Of a stretch of 64,000 nucleotides of DNA, positions 7,591 through 16,672 are shown piece after piece. The first letter of the stretch is position 1. Each line of letters opens with the position of its first letter. A model generated the notes under the pieces. That model saw only the letters and a program-made list of their open reading frames with translations. It was not told the origin of the DNA and made no database searches. Both the position numbers and the translations under genes were made by a program. The DNA lies in assembly GCF_003815675.1 (NCBI RefSeq), contig NZ_CP033918.1:3224001-3288000 (forward strand), in the 5' to 3' direction. The DNA comes from Chryseobacterium sp. G0186 (GTDB lineage Bacteria; Bacteroidota; Bacteroidia; Flavobacteriales; Weeksellaceae).

Positions 7591-8778
7591 CTACGAAATT
7601 ACCCCGCTTCCAATAAGTTCCTCATCTATATACCATGAAGCAAACTGTCCTTCAGCAATAGCAGACTGAGTTTCTTCAAATTCTACGTAAAAAGCTTCCT
7701 CAAACTGATAAAGAGTAGCTTTCTGTAAAGCCTGTCTGTATCTGAATCTTGCCATTACTTCCATAGACTCTCCATTACCAAACTTCATATCTTCACGTAC
7801 CCAGTGTAATTCTGAATTGTCAATCTTTAAAGCCTTTTTGTAAAGACCCGGGAAGTGGCTCCCTTCGCCTACAAAAATAATGTTGTTTTCCATGTCTCTG
7901 GAGACGATAAAACAGCTTTCTTTATGACCGCCAATACCAAGCCCTCTGCTTTGTCCAATAGTGAAAAATTGAGCTCCCTGGTGTTTTCCGATTACTTTTC
8001 CATCAGCTTTTTTATAATTGATTTTTCTTGTAAGAAATTCAAGTTCCTCTTTTTTGGATGAAAATGTAGTTTTTTCTTCTGCAAATAATGGTGAATCTTT
8101 GAAAATCTCAACAATTTCCCCTTCCTTAGGCTTCAATTGCTGTTGTAAAAATTGTGGAAGACTTACTTTCCCGATGAAGCATAATCCTTGGGAATCCTTT
8201 TTATCGGCCGTTACCAACCCAATTTCCTTGGCAATCTCTCTTACCTGAGGCTTTGTAAGCTCTCCGATAGGAAATAAGGCTTTAGATAATTGATCCTGAT
8301 TCAGCTGACAAAGGAAATAAGACTGGTCTTTATTGTTGTCTTTTCCGGCAAGAAGATGGAAAATTTCCTTACCATTTTCATCAAAAGTTGAGTTTACTCT
8401 TGCATAATGACCTGTAGCTACCTTATCGGCTCCCAATGCCATTGCTGTTTTCATAAAAACATCAAATTTTACCTCTCTGTTACATAAAACATCGGGGTTA
8501 GGCGTTCTTCCTTTCTCGTATTCAGCAAACATATAATCTACAATACGTTCCTTATACAGGTCGCTCATATCGATTACCTGGAAAGGAATTCCCAATTTTT
8601 GGGCTACCATCAGGGCATCATTGCTGTCCTCAATCCATGGACACTCATCTTCTAACGTTACGGAAGCATCATTCCAGTTTCTCATGAAAAGGGCTACCAC
8701 TTCATGACCTTGTTGTTGTAGCAAATATGCTGTAACACTTGAATCTACACCTCCTGAGAGGCCTACTACTACTTTCAT
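7591..8778 (-). CDS. mnmA: tRNA-specific 2-thiouridylase MnmA
   Basis: A 395-residue cytoplasmic enzyme that makes the 2-thio group of the wobble uridine in tRNA-Lys, -Glu and -Gln, using a relayed persulfide and ATP. Visible are the PP-loop GLSGGVDSS (residues 6-14), the catalytic cysteine Cys99 in [12 protein letters not shown] and the partner cysteine Cys200 in [10 protein letters not shown], both in their usual places, plus the C-terminal barrel containing [13 protein letters not shown]. Length is typical. It is divergent from an outer-membrane gene and monocistronic. Confidence is high. Confidence 0.97.
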   Translation of the reverse strand: MKVVVGLSGGVDSSVTAYLLQQQGHEVVALFMRNWNDASVTLEDECPWIEDSNDALMVAQKLGIPFQVIDMSDLYKERIVDYMFAEYEKGRTPNPDVLCNREVKFDVFMKTAMALGADKVATGHYARVNSTFDENGKEIFHLLAGKDNNKDQSYFLCQLNQDQLSKALFPIGELTKPQVREIAKEIGLVTADKKDSQGLCFIGKVSLPQFLQQQLKPKEGEIVEIFKDSPLFAEEKTTFSSKKEELEFLTRKINYKKADGKVIGKHQGAQFFTIGQSRGLGIGGHKESCFIVSRDMENNIIFVGEGSHFPGLYKKALKIDNSELHWVREDMKFGNGESMEVMARFRYRQALQKATLYQFEEAFYVEFEETQSAIAEGQFASWYIDEELIGSGVIS

Positions 8779-8828
8779 TGTATTTCAATTTTACGAAACT
8801 CTTAACGGGAGTTCTTAGTTTGACGCGG

Positions 8829-8836
8829 CAAAAATA
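8829..8836 (-). promoter_or_regulatory. Candidate Bacteroidota -7 box upstream of mnmA
   Basis: On the minus strand this reads TATTTTTG, matching TAnnTTTG, 51 bp before the mnmA start. No clear -33 element was found, so the call rests on the -7 box and its position. Confidence 0.4.
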
Positions 8837-8991
8837 CAACTAAATAAATTCGTAAAAAAACCATAATTTTAAACATTGATAAAAACGATGTTACTATATT
8901 AAAGTATAATTAACAGAGTCTTCAATACCCAAATTGCGTTGAAAAAAGATGCGGATTTATAAATATCCTTAAACAAAATAAAATATTACAT

Positions 8992-9519
8992 ATGAAAAAG
9001 TTTATTATTTCCATGATGCTGATGATCTCAGGGTCTATTTTTTCCCAGGTTTCAATAGGAGCTCCGACGCAGGAAGCGAACAGATGGACTTTTGGAGGAG
9101 GAATCGGTCTAGGGTTTGGGAGCAACAGCTCGTTTTATTTACAGGCTTCCCCCAGAGTTGGGTACAGAATCACTGAAGAGCTTGAAGGAGGAGCAATAGG
9201 AAGTGTTTCATGGCAGACTTCAGATTACTATAAATCCACCATGTTTGGAATAGGACCTTTTGTCAACTATTATATTGCAAGATCTTTTTTTCTGAGTGGC
9301 AATTTTCAACATTATTTCATCAATTATAATGATAAGTACTACGATTACAAATATAATAGAGAAGAAAATGCATTATACCTTGGTGGGGGCTATATGCAAA
9401 GAATAGGGAATAACTCCTTTATGCAGATAGGATTAATGTATAATGTACTATGGAAAGAGAATTCAAGTGTATTTTCTAACGGTTTGGTTCCCAATATCGG
9501 TTTTGTGGTAGGACTTTAA
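8992..9519 (+). CDS. Outer-membrane beta-barrel protein
   Basis: A 175-residue protein with a signal peptide (MKKFIISMMLMISGSIFSQ) and alternating aromatic/polar strands typical of a small porin-like barrel: FGGGIGLGFGSNSSFYLQ, VGYRITEELEGGAIGSVS, GIGPFVNYYIARSFFL and a final strand ending in GFVVGL. About eight strands can be counted. It resembles the outer membrane beta-barrel families (OmpA-barrel/PorT-like) common in Flavobacteriia; the ligand or role is unknown. Monocistronic. Confidence 0.7.
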   Translation: MKKFIISMMLMISGSIFSQVSIGAPTQEANRWTFGGGIGLGFGSNSSFYLQASPRVGYRITEELEGGAIGSVSWQTSDYYKSTMFGIGPFVNYYIARSFFLSGNFQHYFINYNDKYYDYKYNREENALYLGGGYMQRIGNNSFMQIGLMYNVLWKENSSVFSNGLVPNIGFVVGL

Positions 9520-9544
9520 TGAAAAGATAGTGATGCAATAGGAG

Positions 9545-9596
9545 CGGGCTTTAGCCCGTTCAATAAAAATATTAAAATCAAATTGGCTTTAGCCAA
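9545..9596. repeat. Paired palindromic REP-like element
   Basis: Two related palindromes, CGGGCTTTAGCCCG (9545-9558) and TTGGCTTTAGCCAA (9583-9596), share the core GGCTTTAGCC and lie 24 bp apart in a non-coding gap. Such pairs behave as dispersed intergenic repeats in related genomes; only one unit is in this window. Confidence 0.55.
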
Positions 9597-9622
9597 AACG
9601 TATTGAGATATAATCAAAAACA

Positions 9623-9655
9623 AAAAGCACCGGAAAATTCCCGGTGCTTTTCTAT
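9623..9655. terminator. Bidirectional terminator between barrel gene and clpC
   Basis: An 11-bp stem, AAAAGCACCGG (9623-9633) with CCGGTGCTTTT (9641-9651), loop of seven. A/T tracts on both sides suit termination of clpC and of transcription from the left. Confidence 0.85.
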
Positions 9656-9673
9656 TGAAATTAAATTATTTAT

Positions 9674-12214
9674 TTAAGATTGAGAAGACTTCTCAGCGGA
9701 TGATGACTTCTTTGGTTTTGAAGTTTTGCCTACCAATCCGTCTTTCGCTTCATTAAGCTCAAGAATTACCGTTTCTCCTTCATTCAACTGCTTGTTAACC
9801 AACATTTCTGCCAATAAATCCTCAATATACTTTTGAATGGCTCTCTTCAGAGGTCTTGCACCAAAGTCTTTATCCCATCCTTTTTCAGAAATAAAGTCTT
9901 TTGCTTCATCAGTTAATTCTACTTTATAACCTAGTTTTTCAAGTCTGCCATAAAGCTTGTTCAGTTCAATATCAATGATTTTCTTGATATCATCCTGTAC
10001 AAGAGAGTTAAAGATCACAATATCATCAATTCTGTTCAGGAATTCCGGAGCAAATGCCTTCTTAAGGGCATTTTCAATTGTGCTTCTTGCTCTTGTATCT
10101 GAAGTTGTCTTCTTAGCTGACGTTCCAAATCCTACACCGTCTCCAAAATCTTTAAGGTCTCTTGTTCCGATGTTTGAAGTAAGAATAATGATGGTATTTC
10201 TAAAATCAATTTTTCTACCTAGACTGTCAGTAACATGTCCTTCATCAAGGATTTGTAACAGAATATTGAATACATCCGGGTGAGCTTTTTCAATCTCATC
10301 CAAAAGTACCACTGCATAAGGTTTTCTTCTTACAGCTTCCGTTAACTGACCTCCTTCTTCATATCCTACATATCCCGGAGGCGCTCCCACTAATCTTGAA
10401 ACTGCAAATTTCTCCATGTATTCACTCATATCGATTCGGATCAGTGATTCATCGGATTCAAAGAGCTCTCTGGCCATTACTTTTGCAAGTTCGGTTTTAC
10501 CAACCCCGGTTGTTCCAAGGAAGATGAAGGTACCAATGGGACGGTTAGGATCTTTAAGACCCGCTCTGTTTCTCTGAATAGCCTTAACAACTTTCTTCAC
10601 AGCATCTTCCTGACCGATAACTTTTCCGTTCAGTTTCTCATCCATCTGAGCCAGCTTGTCAAGTTCGTTTTTACCAACTTTCGTTACAGGAACACCACTC
10701 ATCATAGAAACCACCTCTGCTACACTTTCTTCACTCACGGTTTCTTTTTTCTCCTTTACATCCTTATCCCATTTTTCCTGGGCGGCATTCAGTTCCATTT
10801 GAAGACGTTCCTCTTCATCCTTAAGCTTTCTTGCTTCAAGATAGTCCTGAGCTTTTACAGCTTTCTGCTTCAATTCCTTGATGTCTTCAATTTTCTTTTC
10901 AAAATCAATGATCTCCGTAGGAACTTTCATGTTTTTAATATACACTCTGGAACCTGCTTCGTCCATAGCATCAATAGCCTTGTCCGGTAGGAAACGGTCG
11001 GTAATATATCTTGATGTCAAATTGACACACGCATTAATCGCCTCAGGGGTATAAATTACATTGTGGTGCTCTTCATACTTGTCCTTAATCTGGTTCAGGA
11101 TCTGAATGGTTTCATCAATGGAAGTAGGCTCCACCATTACTTTCTGGAATCTTCTCTCTAAAGCACCGTCTTTTTCAATATACTGACGGTATTCATCAAG
11201 GGTTGTTGCTCCGATGCATTGAATTTCACCTCTTGCCAAGGCTGGTTTAAACATGTTAGACGCATCCAGACTTCCTGTAGAACTTCCTGCACCTACAATA
11301 GTGTGAAGCTCATCAATGAATAAGATGACATCTCTGTTTTTTTCCAGTTCGGTCATGATGGCTTTCATTCTTTCCTCAAACTGACCACGGTATTTCGTTC
11401 CGGCTACTAAACTTGCAAGATCCAATGTGATCACTCGCTTGCCGTAAAGAACTCTAGATACCTTTTTCTGTTGAATTCTTAATGCTAGCCCTTCCGCAAT
11501 CGCAGACTTACCAACTCCCGGCTCCCCGATAAGAAGCGGATTGTTTTTCTTTCTACGTGATAAGATCTGAGAAACTCTCTCAATTTCTTTTTCACGACCG
11601 ATTACTGGGTCTAATTTTCCATCTCTAGCCAGGGAAGTTAAGTCTCTACCAAAGTTATCCAATGTTGGCGTTTTACTTTTTGCAGAACCTAAGTTTCCTG
11701 TAGGCTTTCTCATTTGCTCAAATTCTTCTCTTTCATCATCGTCATCATAAGCACTCATTTGTGGTGCCTGTCCTGAATTTTTAAGCATAGTCTGGTATTC
11801 TCTTGAAACCCCTTCATAGTCGATGTCATAAGCGCCCAAAATATTTGAAGTAGGGTCCTCATATTTATAAAGAATACCTAAAAGCAGATGAACGGTATTA
11901 ATTTCATTGCTTTTGTATTGTCGGCATTCTAACTCTGCACGTTTAATGGCATGATCTGCCATCTTGGTGAAAGAAATATTGGTAACCTCCTCAGAAATAG
12001 GATTTAGACTTGCTGTATTTAGAGTTTCAATTTTTCTTCTGATTTGTGTTAAATCCGCATTAAGGTTTTGAAGGATTTCTTTTGCAGAGTTTTCCGTTTT
12101 TATAATACCTAAAAGTAGATGTTCTGTATTGAGAAATTCACTTTTCAGCCTTTTAGCTTCGCTTTTGCTTTGTTTGAACACTTGGCTCAAACCTTGTGAA
12201 AACTTATAATCCAT
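9674..12214 (-). CDS. clpC: ATP-dependent Clp protease ATP-binding subunit ClpC
   Basis: An 846-residue AAA+ unfoldase that feeds substrates to ClpP. Order of domains: the N-terminal Clp_N double repeat (residues 1-145), an acidic linker, AAA-1 with Walker A GEPGVGK (230-236) and FIDELHTIVGAG, a UVR/middle segment around KAQDYLEARKLKDEEE, AAA-2 with GTTGVGKTE and VLLDEIEKAHPDVF, and the C-terminal D2 domain. ATG 12214 is preferred over one four codons upstream because MDYKFSQGL fits the family start. The UVR segment makes it ClpC rather than ClpB or ClpA. Monocistronic. Confidence 0.95.
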   Translation of the reverse strand: MDYKFSQGLSQVFKQSKSEAKRLKSEFLNTEHLLLGIIKTENSAKEILQNLNADLTQIRRKIETLNTASLNPISEEVTNISFTKMADHAIKRAELECRQYKSNEINTVHLLLGILYKYEDPTSNILGAYDIDYEGVSREYQTMLKNSGQAPQMSAYDDDDEREEFEQMRKPTGNLGSAKSKTPTLDNFGRDLTSLARDGKLDPVIGREKEIERVSQILSRRKKNNPLLIGEPGVGKSAIAEGLALRIQQKKVSRVLYGKRVITLDLASLVAGTKYRGQFEERMKAIMTELEKNRDVILFIDELHTIVGAGSSTGSLDASNMFKPALARGEIQCIGATTLDEYRQYIEKDGALERRFQKVMVEPTSIDETIQILNQIKDKYEEHHNVIYTPEAINACVNLTSRYITDRFLPDKAIDAMDEAGSRVYIKNMKVPTEIIDFEKKIEDIKELKQKAVKAQDYLEARKLKDEEERLQMELNAAQEKWDKDVKEKKETVSEESVAEVVSMMSGVPVTKVGKNELDKLAQMDEKLNGKVIGQEDAVKKVVKAIQRNRAGLKDPNRPIGTFIFLGTTGVGKTELAKVMARELFESDESLIRIDMSEYMEKFAVSRLVGAPPGYVGYEEGGQLTEAVRRKPYAVVLLDEIEKAHPDVFNILLQILDEGHVTDSLGRKIDFRNTIIILTSNIGTRDLKDFGDGVGFGTSAKKTTSDTRARSTIENALKKAFAPEFLNRIDDIVIFNSLVQDDIKKIIDIELNKLYGRLEKLGYKVELTDEAKDFISEKGWDKDFGARPLKRAIQKYIEDLLAEMLVNKQLNEGETVILELNEAKDGLVGKTSKPKKSSSAEKSSQS

Positions 12215-12365
12215 AATATATCTCATTAGAATAAAAGCAACGTTGCTTTTTATTCATTATCTAAATTACAAATATTTTACCAAAAATCAATTAATGACTT
12301 TATGGCAGAAAAAATTTTATTATCTTATTGAAAATGATTAAGTTTGTTATCCTTAAAATTTCCCC

Positions 12366-12590
12366 ATGAATCCTGAAATTACCACTTACGTAGGATATTC
12401 TGCTTCCGTTTTTATCGTACTGAGTTTCATATTGAAAGATGTAAGAAAAATAAGAGTCGTTAATATGATCGGTTGTTTTTGCTTTGTCATTTATGGTTTC
12501 TTTAGTGGACCACTATGGCCGGTGATCATCCCGAACGGACTTATTTGCTTTATTCAGATCTATCATTTACTGCTTGGAAAAAAGTCGTGA
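12366..12590 (+). CDS. Small three-helix membrane protein (YgjV/SemiSWEET-like)
   Basis: A 74-residue protein with three membrane segments: YVGYSASVFIVLSFIL, VVNMIGCFCFVIYGFF and VIIPNGLICFIQIYHLLL. The pattern of a three-helix unit with a central Asn-Met and a late PNG resembles YgjV-type inner-membrane proteins and SemiSWEET half-transporters. Transport of a specific substrate cannot be claimed. Its stop overlaps the start of the glycosyltransferase gene (TGATG), so the two are coupled. Confidence 0.6.
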   Translation: MNPEITTYVGYSASVFIVLSFILKDVRKIRVVNMIGCFCFVIYGFFSGPLWPVIIPNGLICFIQIYHLLLGKKS

Positions 12591-13684
12591 TGAAGAAAAA
12601 AATAATCACATCGGCTTTCAGTAATTTGTACACAGACCAGCGTATTGAAAAGGTTTGCCAGACTCTTTATGAAAATGGATATACCATTGAACTGATCGGA
12701 AATGACTGGAAAGGAGCCGAAGAAATGAAGCGTCCTTATCCATTCTCCAGAATCCATCTGATTTCAAAAAGCTTAAAAACAGCTTATTTTGAATTTAACT
12801 GGAAGCTCTACCACGAATTGAAAAGAAAGGCAGATCAAAATACCATTCTTCACGCCAATGATATTGATGCTTTATTTCCCAATTACCTTATTGCTAAAAA
12901 GCTAAATATTCCCCTGGTTTTTGACAGTCATGAAATTTTTTCAGAAATGCCTGCTGTTCAGGGCAAAATGTCACAAAAATTATGGCGCTATGTTGAAAAA
13001 ACGGTGATTCCAAAACTTACATGGATGATTACGGCGAGTGGAAGCTATGCAAAATGGTTTCAAAAAAAATATGGAATTCATCCAACAGTGGTTCAAAATG
13101 CACCCAAAAAATTGGGCTTTACCACTGGAATCCCTGAAAATAACCCTAAAATTCTTTTATATCAGGGAGCAATCAATCCTTTCAGGGGAATTGATAAAGT
13201 GATTATGGCAATGCATCATTTGGATGATGTTGTTTTAAAGATCGCAGGAGATGGTCCTAGAAAAGAAGAGTATGAAGATTTGATGAGGAGGGAGAAACTC
13301 CAGAATAAGGTTCAGTTTCTGGGAAAATTAAAGCCGGAAGATTTAAGGAAAGTAACCATAACTGCAGATTGTGGAATGAGCATTGAAGAAAATGGAGGGG
13401 ATAGCTATCTGTATTCATTGCCTAATAAGGTGTTAGATTGTATTCAGGCTCGTGTTCCTTTAATTCTTTCAAATCTTCCTGAACTACAGAATATTAAAAA
13501 TCAGTTTGATGTGGGTGAGCTGATTCCGGATCATCAGCCGGAAAATATTGCAGCTGCTGTCAAAAAGGTTTTAAGCAAAGGAAGAGAAAACTATCTGGAA
13601 GAACTCGAAAAAGCTTCAAAGGCACTTTGCTGGGAAAATGAAGAAAAAAAACTATTAGAAATTTTTAAAAAAGCTTCTCAGTAA
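12590..13684 (+). CDS. Glycosyltransferase, GT4-like
   Basis: A 364-residue GT-B enzyme, probably adding a sugar to a surface glycan or lipid. ATG 12590 overlaps the preceding stop by one base; an upstream in-frame extension would read through that gene and is rejected. The N-terminal domain has HANDIDALFPN and VFDSHEIFSEMP. The C-terminal Rossmann half has LLYQGAINPFRGIDKVI, LKIAGDGP and the nucleotide-sugar region ending NKVLDCIQARVPLILS. No membrane segment is seen, so cytoplasmic. The acceptor is unknown. Other sugar-transfer genes follow within 2.5 kb. Confidence 0.8.
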   Translation: MKKKIITSAFSNLYTDQRIEKVCQTLYENGYTIELIGNDWKGAEEMKRPYPFSRIHLISKSLKTAYFEFNWKLYHELKRKADQNTILHANDIDALFPNYLIAKKLNIPLVFDSHEIFSEMPAVQGKMSQKLWRYVEKTVIPKLTWMITASGSYAKWFQKKYGIHPTVVQNAPKKLGFTTGIPENNPKILLYQGAINPFRGIDKVIMAMHHLDDVVLKIAGDGPRKEEYEDLMRREKLQNKVQFLGKLKPEDLRKVTITADCGMSIEENGGDSYLYSLPNKVLDCIQARVPLILSNLPELQNIKNQFDVGELIPDHQPENIAAAVKKVLSKGRENYLEELEKASKALCWENEEKKLLEIFKKASQ

Positions 13685-13780
13685 AAATAACCCGAATAGG
13701 CCTGTTTATTGGACATAGATGAAATTCTTCAATTCTGCTAACCAATCTTTTCGCTTAAATTTATAAAAGTTAAAATTAAT

Positions 13781-13788
13781 TATCTTTG
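13781..13788 (+). promoter_or_regulatory. Candidate -7 box of the sufE promoter
   Basis: TATCTTTG matches the Bacteroidota consensus TAnnTTTG exactly and lies 20 bp before the sufE start codon, giving a very short leader. No clear TTTG -33 box was found at about 19 bp spacing. Confidence 0.5.
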
Positions 13789-13808
13789 CACAAAGAAATT
13801 TGTGAAAA

Positions 13809-14228
13809 ATGACCATTAAAGAAAAACAGCAGGAAATAATCGATGAATTTGCATTTCTTGAAGATTGGGAGCAAAAATATGAGTACATCATTGACCTTGG
13901 AAAAGAATTGAAGGGGTTTCCTGAAGATAAGAAAACAGAAGAAAACTTGATTAAAGGATGCCAAAGTAAGGTGTGGATTGATGCTGATTTTAAAGACGGA
14001 AAGCTTTTCTTTAATGCAGACTCTGATGGAATTTTACCAAAAGGAATTGTTTCTCTTTTAGTGAGTATTTATAGTGGGCATTCTACACAGGAGATCTTGG
14101 ATTCTGACTTTCAATTTATATCAGAAATCGGATTGCAGGAGTTTCTTTCGCCATCCAGAGCTAATGGATTAATGGCTATGACAAAACAAATTAAATTTTA
14201 CGCAGTTGCTTATCAACTGAAATCATAA
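13809..14228 (+). CDS. sufE: SufE family sulfur-acceptor protein
   Basis: A 139-residue cytoplasmic protein that takes sulfur from the SufS cysteine desulfurase as a persulfide for Fe-S cluster assembly. The acceptor Cys51 sits in IKGCQSKVW, at the same position as in E. coli SufE. The helical start, the GLGKEL-type segment and SLLVSIYSGHSTQEIL fit the family, as does the length. The rest of the suf operon is not in this window. It is two bases upstream of the heptosyltransferase-like gene, with which it is probably cotranscribed. Confidence 0.92.
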   Translation: MTIKEKQQEIIDEFAFLEDWEQKYEYIIDLGKELKGFPEDKKTEENLIKGCQSKVWIDADFKDGKLFFNADSDGILPKGIVSLLVSIYSGHSTQEILDSDFQFISEIGLQEFLSPSRANGLMAMTKQIKFYAVAYQLKS

Positions 14229-14230
14229 TC

Positions 14231-15202
14231 GTGACTAGAATTTTAGCATATCGTTTCTCTGCATTTGGAGATGTTGCAATGACGGTTCCTGTTTTCAGGG
14301 AGTTTCTTGAGCAAAATCCGGATGTGGAAATTGTTATGGTTTCCAGAAAGAATTTTGAAGCTTTGTTTTCAGGCATTCAGAATGTTATATTTAAAGGAAT
14401 TGATCTTGATGATTACAAGGGTTTCCTGGGATTAAGAAGATTAAGCAATGAGTTGATCAGGGAATTTAATCCGGATTATGTGGCCAATCTTCATGATGTG
14501 ATCAGAACAAAGGTTTTGGATGGAATTTACAGGAGGAAAGGGTTAAAGGTCTTTAAGATAAATAAGGGAAAGGAAGAAAAAGAACACCTTACCGATATCT
14601 GGAACCTGAATAAAGTTCAATTGAAAAAAACAGTTGAACGGTATGCCGATGTTTTCAGGGAAATGGGGTTTAAAGTGGAGCTTTCTCAAAAGCTTAGACC
14701 TCTTTCTGCACATAAATCAGGAATTGGCTTTGCTCCTTTTGCCCAGCATAAAGGAAAAATGCTTCCTTTGGAGAAATCCTATGAGTTGGCCAGAATTTTG
14801 GCCCAAAAACATACTGTATATTTCTTTGGGGGCGGGAAGAAGGAAACGGAGACTCTTGAAGCCTGGGAAAAGCAAATTCCTAATACTAAAAGCCTTTCTG
14901 GAAAACTAAGCCTTTCTGAAGAGCTTAATAAAATTGCTGAATTGGAAGTAATGATCTCAATGGATTCTGCCAATATGCACCTGGCAAGCCTCGTAGGAAC
15001 AAGATGTATTTCAATATGGGGGGCAACACATCCTTATGCGGGATTTTTAGGCTTTGGGCAGAGTGAAGATGATGTAATTCAGGTTAAGGATTTAAGCTGC
15101 AGACCATGCTCTGTTTTTGGTGATAAAGAATGCTATAGAGGAGACTGGGCATGCCTTGAAGAATTTAATATTCAGAAAGTGATACAGGCGGTTAATTTTT
15201 AA
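14231..15202 (+). CDS. Glycosyltransferase family 9 (heptosyltransferase-like)
   Basis: A 323-residue GT9 enzyme, probably transferring a heptose or related sugar to the LPS core at the inner face of the membrane. The GTG start gives the family-typical opening ILAYRFSAFGDVAMTVPVF. The C-terminal half has the GT9 signature AELEVMISMDSANMHLAS followed by GTRCISIWGATHPYAGF. A late cysteine-rich segment, LSCRPCSVFGDKECYRG, is common in flavobacterial members. Its end overlaps the convergent next gene by 11 bp, with no terminator between them. Confidence 0.85.
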   Translation: MTRILAYRFSAFGDVAMTVPVFREFLEQNPDVEIVMVSRKNFEALFSGIQNVIFKGIDLDDYKGFLGLRRLSNELIREFNPDYVANLHDVIRTKVLDGIYRRKGLKVFKINKGKEEKEHLTDIWNLNKVQLKKTVERYADVFREMGFKVELSQKLRPLSAHKSGIGFAPFAQHKGKMLPLEKSYELARILAQKHTVYFFGGGKKETETLEAWEKQIPNTKSLSGKLSLSEELNKIAELEVMISMDSANMHLASLVGTRCISIWGATHPYAGFLGFGQSEDDVIQVKDLSCRPCSVFGDKECYRGDWACLEEFNIQKVIQAVNF

Positions 15203-16316
15203 AAATAACCCTTATTATTTCTTCTGCTTTAGACTCATCAGAATGTTCTTTTTCTAATACTGTTTTTCTATGTTCACTTCCTGAATAATCTCTTTCTGCA
15301 ACATCAATAATATGTTGTCGGATTTCTTGCAGATTGGAACCATAGAGACACAAATCTCTTAGCGAGTCATCATCTGTAATGTTTTGGTTAATAATAACAA
15401 ACCGGCTGTTATAGAGTGAGTTGAAAAGTTTTACCTTGGTTCCGGAATTCTGAAAAGACAGTAAAATATTGGCCTGGGCGTTTTCCAGAAGATGATGCAG
15501 GTTTTCATTAGTCTCAATAGGAACCAGCTTGATATTCTTAACAGAATTGATTTTCTTTTTAATGTCATCTGAGGCGCGATCGGATGCTACAATAAGTTTA
15601 TATTGAGAAAAACCTTTGAATAGCTCAATAACTTCTTCTAATGCCTTTTTGTTGTCGGAAATACTCAGGTCCCCATGAAAAAGAAAGTAATCTCCTTTTT
15701 TATCAAGAAGTTTTACCGTCCGATTGCCATGAAAAATATGAATAAGCTTTGCATTTCCTGAATAATTTTCTGTTTCATGAAATTCTTTTTCAGAAAGGCA
15801 AAATACAGACTTGAATTCTTTTAAGTGCTTTTTTTGATAGTTTTCATATTTAATAGCTTCAACCTTATAAATGATCTTTTTAAAAATATTCTTTTCCGAA
15901 GATGAGAGTCCTTTATAATATTCAGCTTCATTGTTATGGAGTCGTAGATATAAAGGATACTGTCCTTTATCTTTTAATTGAGTGAGGAGGCTTGTAGTTT
16001 GTAGGCCTTCAAAGAGGACAGGAGCCTTTATCTTCATCAGATTGTGGAGCAACATATTTGAATTTCTTATTGCTGCGGCAAATGGAACAGGTGAAAAATA
16101 AAGCAGTGGGTTTTTCTTCTTTTTATAAAAGAATACATTTTCTGTAATATTTTTAATCTCCGGATCTGTTTTTTCAGGAATCTGATTCACAAAACAGTGG
16201 AGATGAATTTTTACTCCCAGTTCCGATAAAGCCTTGATTTTGTAATAAACATCTATAATGCCACCATAAGACGGAGGGTAGGGGTAATTGAATGAGATGA
16301 GGTGAAGAGCTTTCAA
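15192..16316 (-). CDS. Glycosyltransferase (GT4-like)
   Basis: A 374-residue GT-B type protein. The N-terminus has the typical opening HLISFNYPYPPSYGG with a glycine-rich loop. The middle has LYLRLHNNEAEYYKGL, and the C-terminal half has the sugar-nucleotide-side segment DYFLFHGDLSISDNKKALEE, LIVASDRASDD and SFQNSGTKVKLFNSLYNSRF. The EX7E motif is altered but recognisable in position. Probable role in surface polysaccharide synthesis; donor and acceptor unknown. It converges on the GT9 gene. Confidence 0.7.
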   Translation of the reverse strand: MKALHLISFNYPYPPSYGGIIDVYYKIKALSELGVKIHLHCFVNQIPEKTDPEIKNITENVFFYKKKKNPLLYFSPVPFAAAIRNSNMLLHNLMKIKAPVLFEGLQTTSLLTQLKDKGQYPLYLRLHNNEAEYYKGLSSSEKNIFKKIIYKVEAIKYENYQKKHLKEFKSVFCLSEKEFHETENYSGNAKLIHIFHGNRTVKLLDKKGDYFLFHGDLSISDNKKALEEVIELFKGFSQYKLIVASDRASDDIKKKINSVKNIKLVPIETNENLHHLLENAQANILLSFQNSGTKVKLFNSLYNSRFVIINQNITDDDSLRDLCLYGSNLQEIRQHIIDVAERDYSGSEHRKTVLEKEHSDESKAEEIIRVIFKN

Positions 16317-16412
16317 TGGTGGTAGATATTAATATATTGGGAGGCAAAGGTAAAGAAATACTATGGAATCTTTTCCTAATTTAAAGTAAGGTTAATATGC
16401 CGAAAGATTTAT

Positions 16413-16446
16413 AAACAAAAAATCTCCCAGTTTCCTGAGAGATTTT
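16413..16446 (-). terminator. Terminator of the tRNA-Val operon
   Basis: Stem AAAATCTC (16419-16426) with GAGATTTT (16439-16446); on the minus strand it is followed by a T-run. It begins one base beyond the 3' end of the distal tRNA, so the operon ends here. Confidence 0.7.
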
Positions 16447-16447
16447 G

Positions 16448-16522
16448 TGGGCCCTGAGGGATTCGAACCCCCGACCCTCTGGGTGTAAACCAGATGCTCT
16501 GAACCAACTGAGCTAAGAGCCC
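16448..16522 (-). tRNA. tRNA-Val(TAC), distal copy
   Basis: A 75-nt cloverleaf read on the minus strand: acceptor GGGCTCT pairing with AGGGCCC plus discriminator A, D-arm TTAGCTCAGTTGGTT, anticodon stem-loop CTGGTTTACACCCAG with anticodon TAC, and T-arm with GGTTCGAATCC. CCA is not encoded. Identical to the upstream copy except for base pair 4-69 (C-G here). Confidence 0.95.
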
Positions 16523-16555
16523 GATTTTTTTTGAAAGGTTTCGTTTCCTTTTCTG

Positions 16556-16630
16556 TGGGTCCTGAGGGATTCGAACCCCCGACCCTCTGGGTGTAAACCA
16601 GATGCTCTGAACCAACTGAGCTAAGAACCC
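16556..16630 (-). tRNA. tRNA-Val(TAC), proximal copy
   Basis: A 75-nt cloverleaf, acceptor GGGTTCT pairing with AGGACCC plus discriminator A, the same anticodon TAC and arms as the distal copy. The only difference is pair 4-69 (T-A here), a compensated change. CCA is not encoded. The two genes are 33 bp apart and follow folC in the same direction. Confidence 0.95.
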
Positions 16631-16672
16631 TCTAGACTTGTTCTCTTGTTTAGAGTGGTGCAAATATACGAC

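Noticed and set aside
12515..12589. Longer start for the GT4-like glycosyltransferase
   Set aside because: The extension runs back through the preceding small membrane protein gene; the TGATG junction at 12588-12592 marks the true boundary.
16409..16663. An 84-codon frame covering both tRNA-Val genes
   Set aside because: It is the reverse reading of two near-identical tRNAs, which gives a repeated protein; both tRNAs have full cloverleafs.
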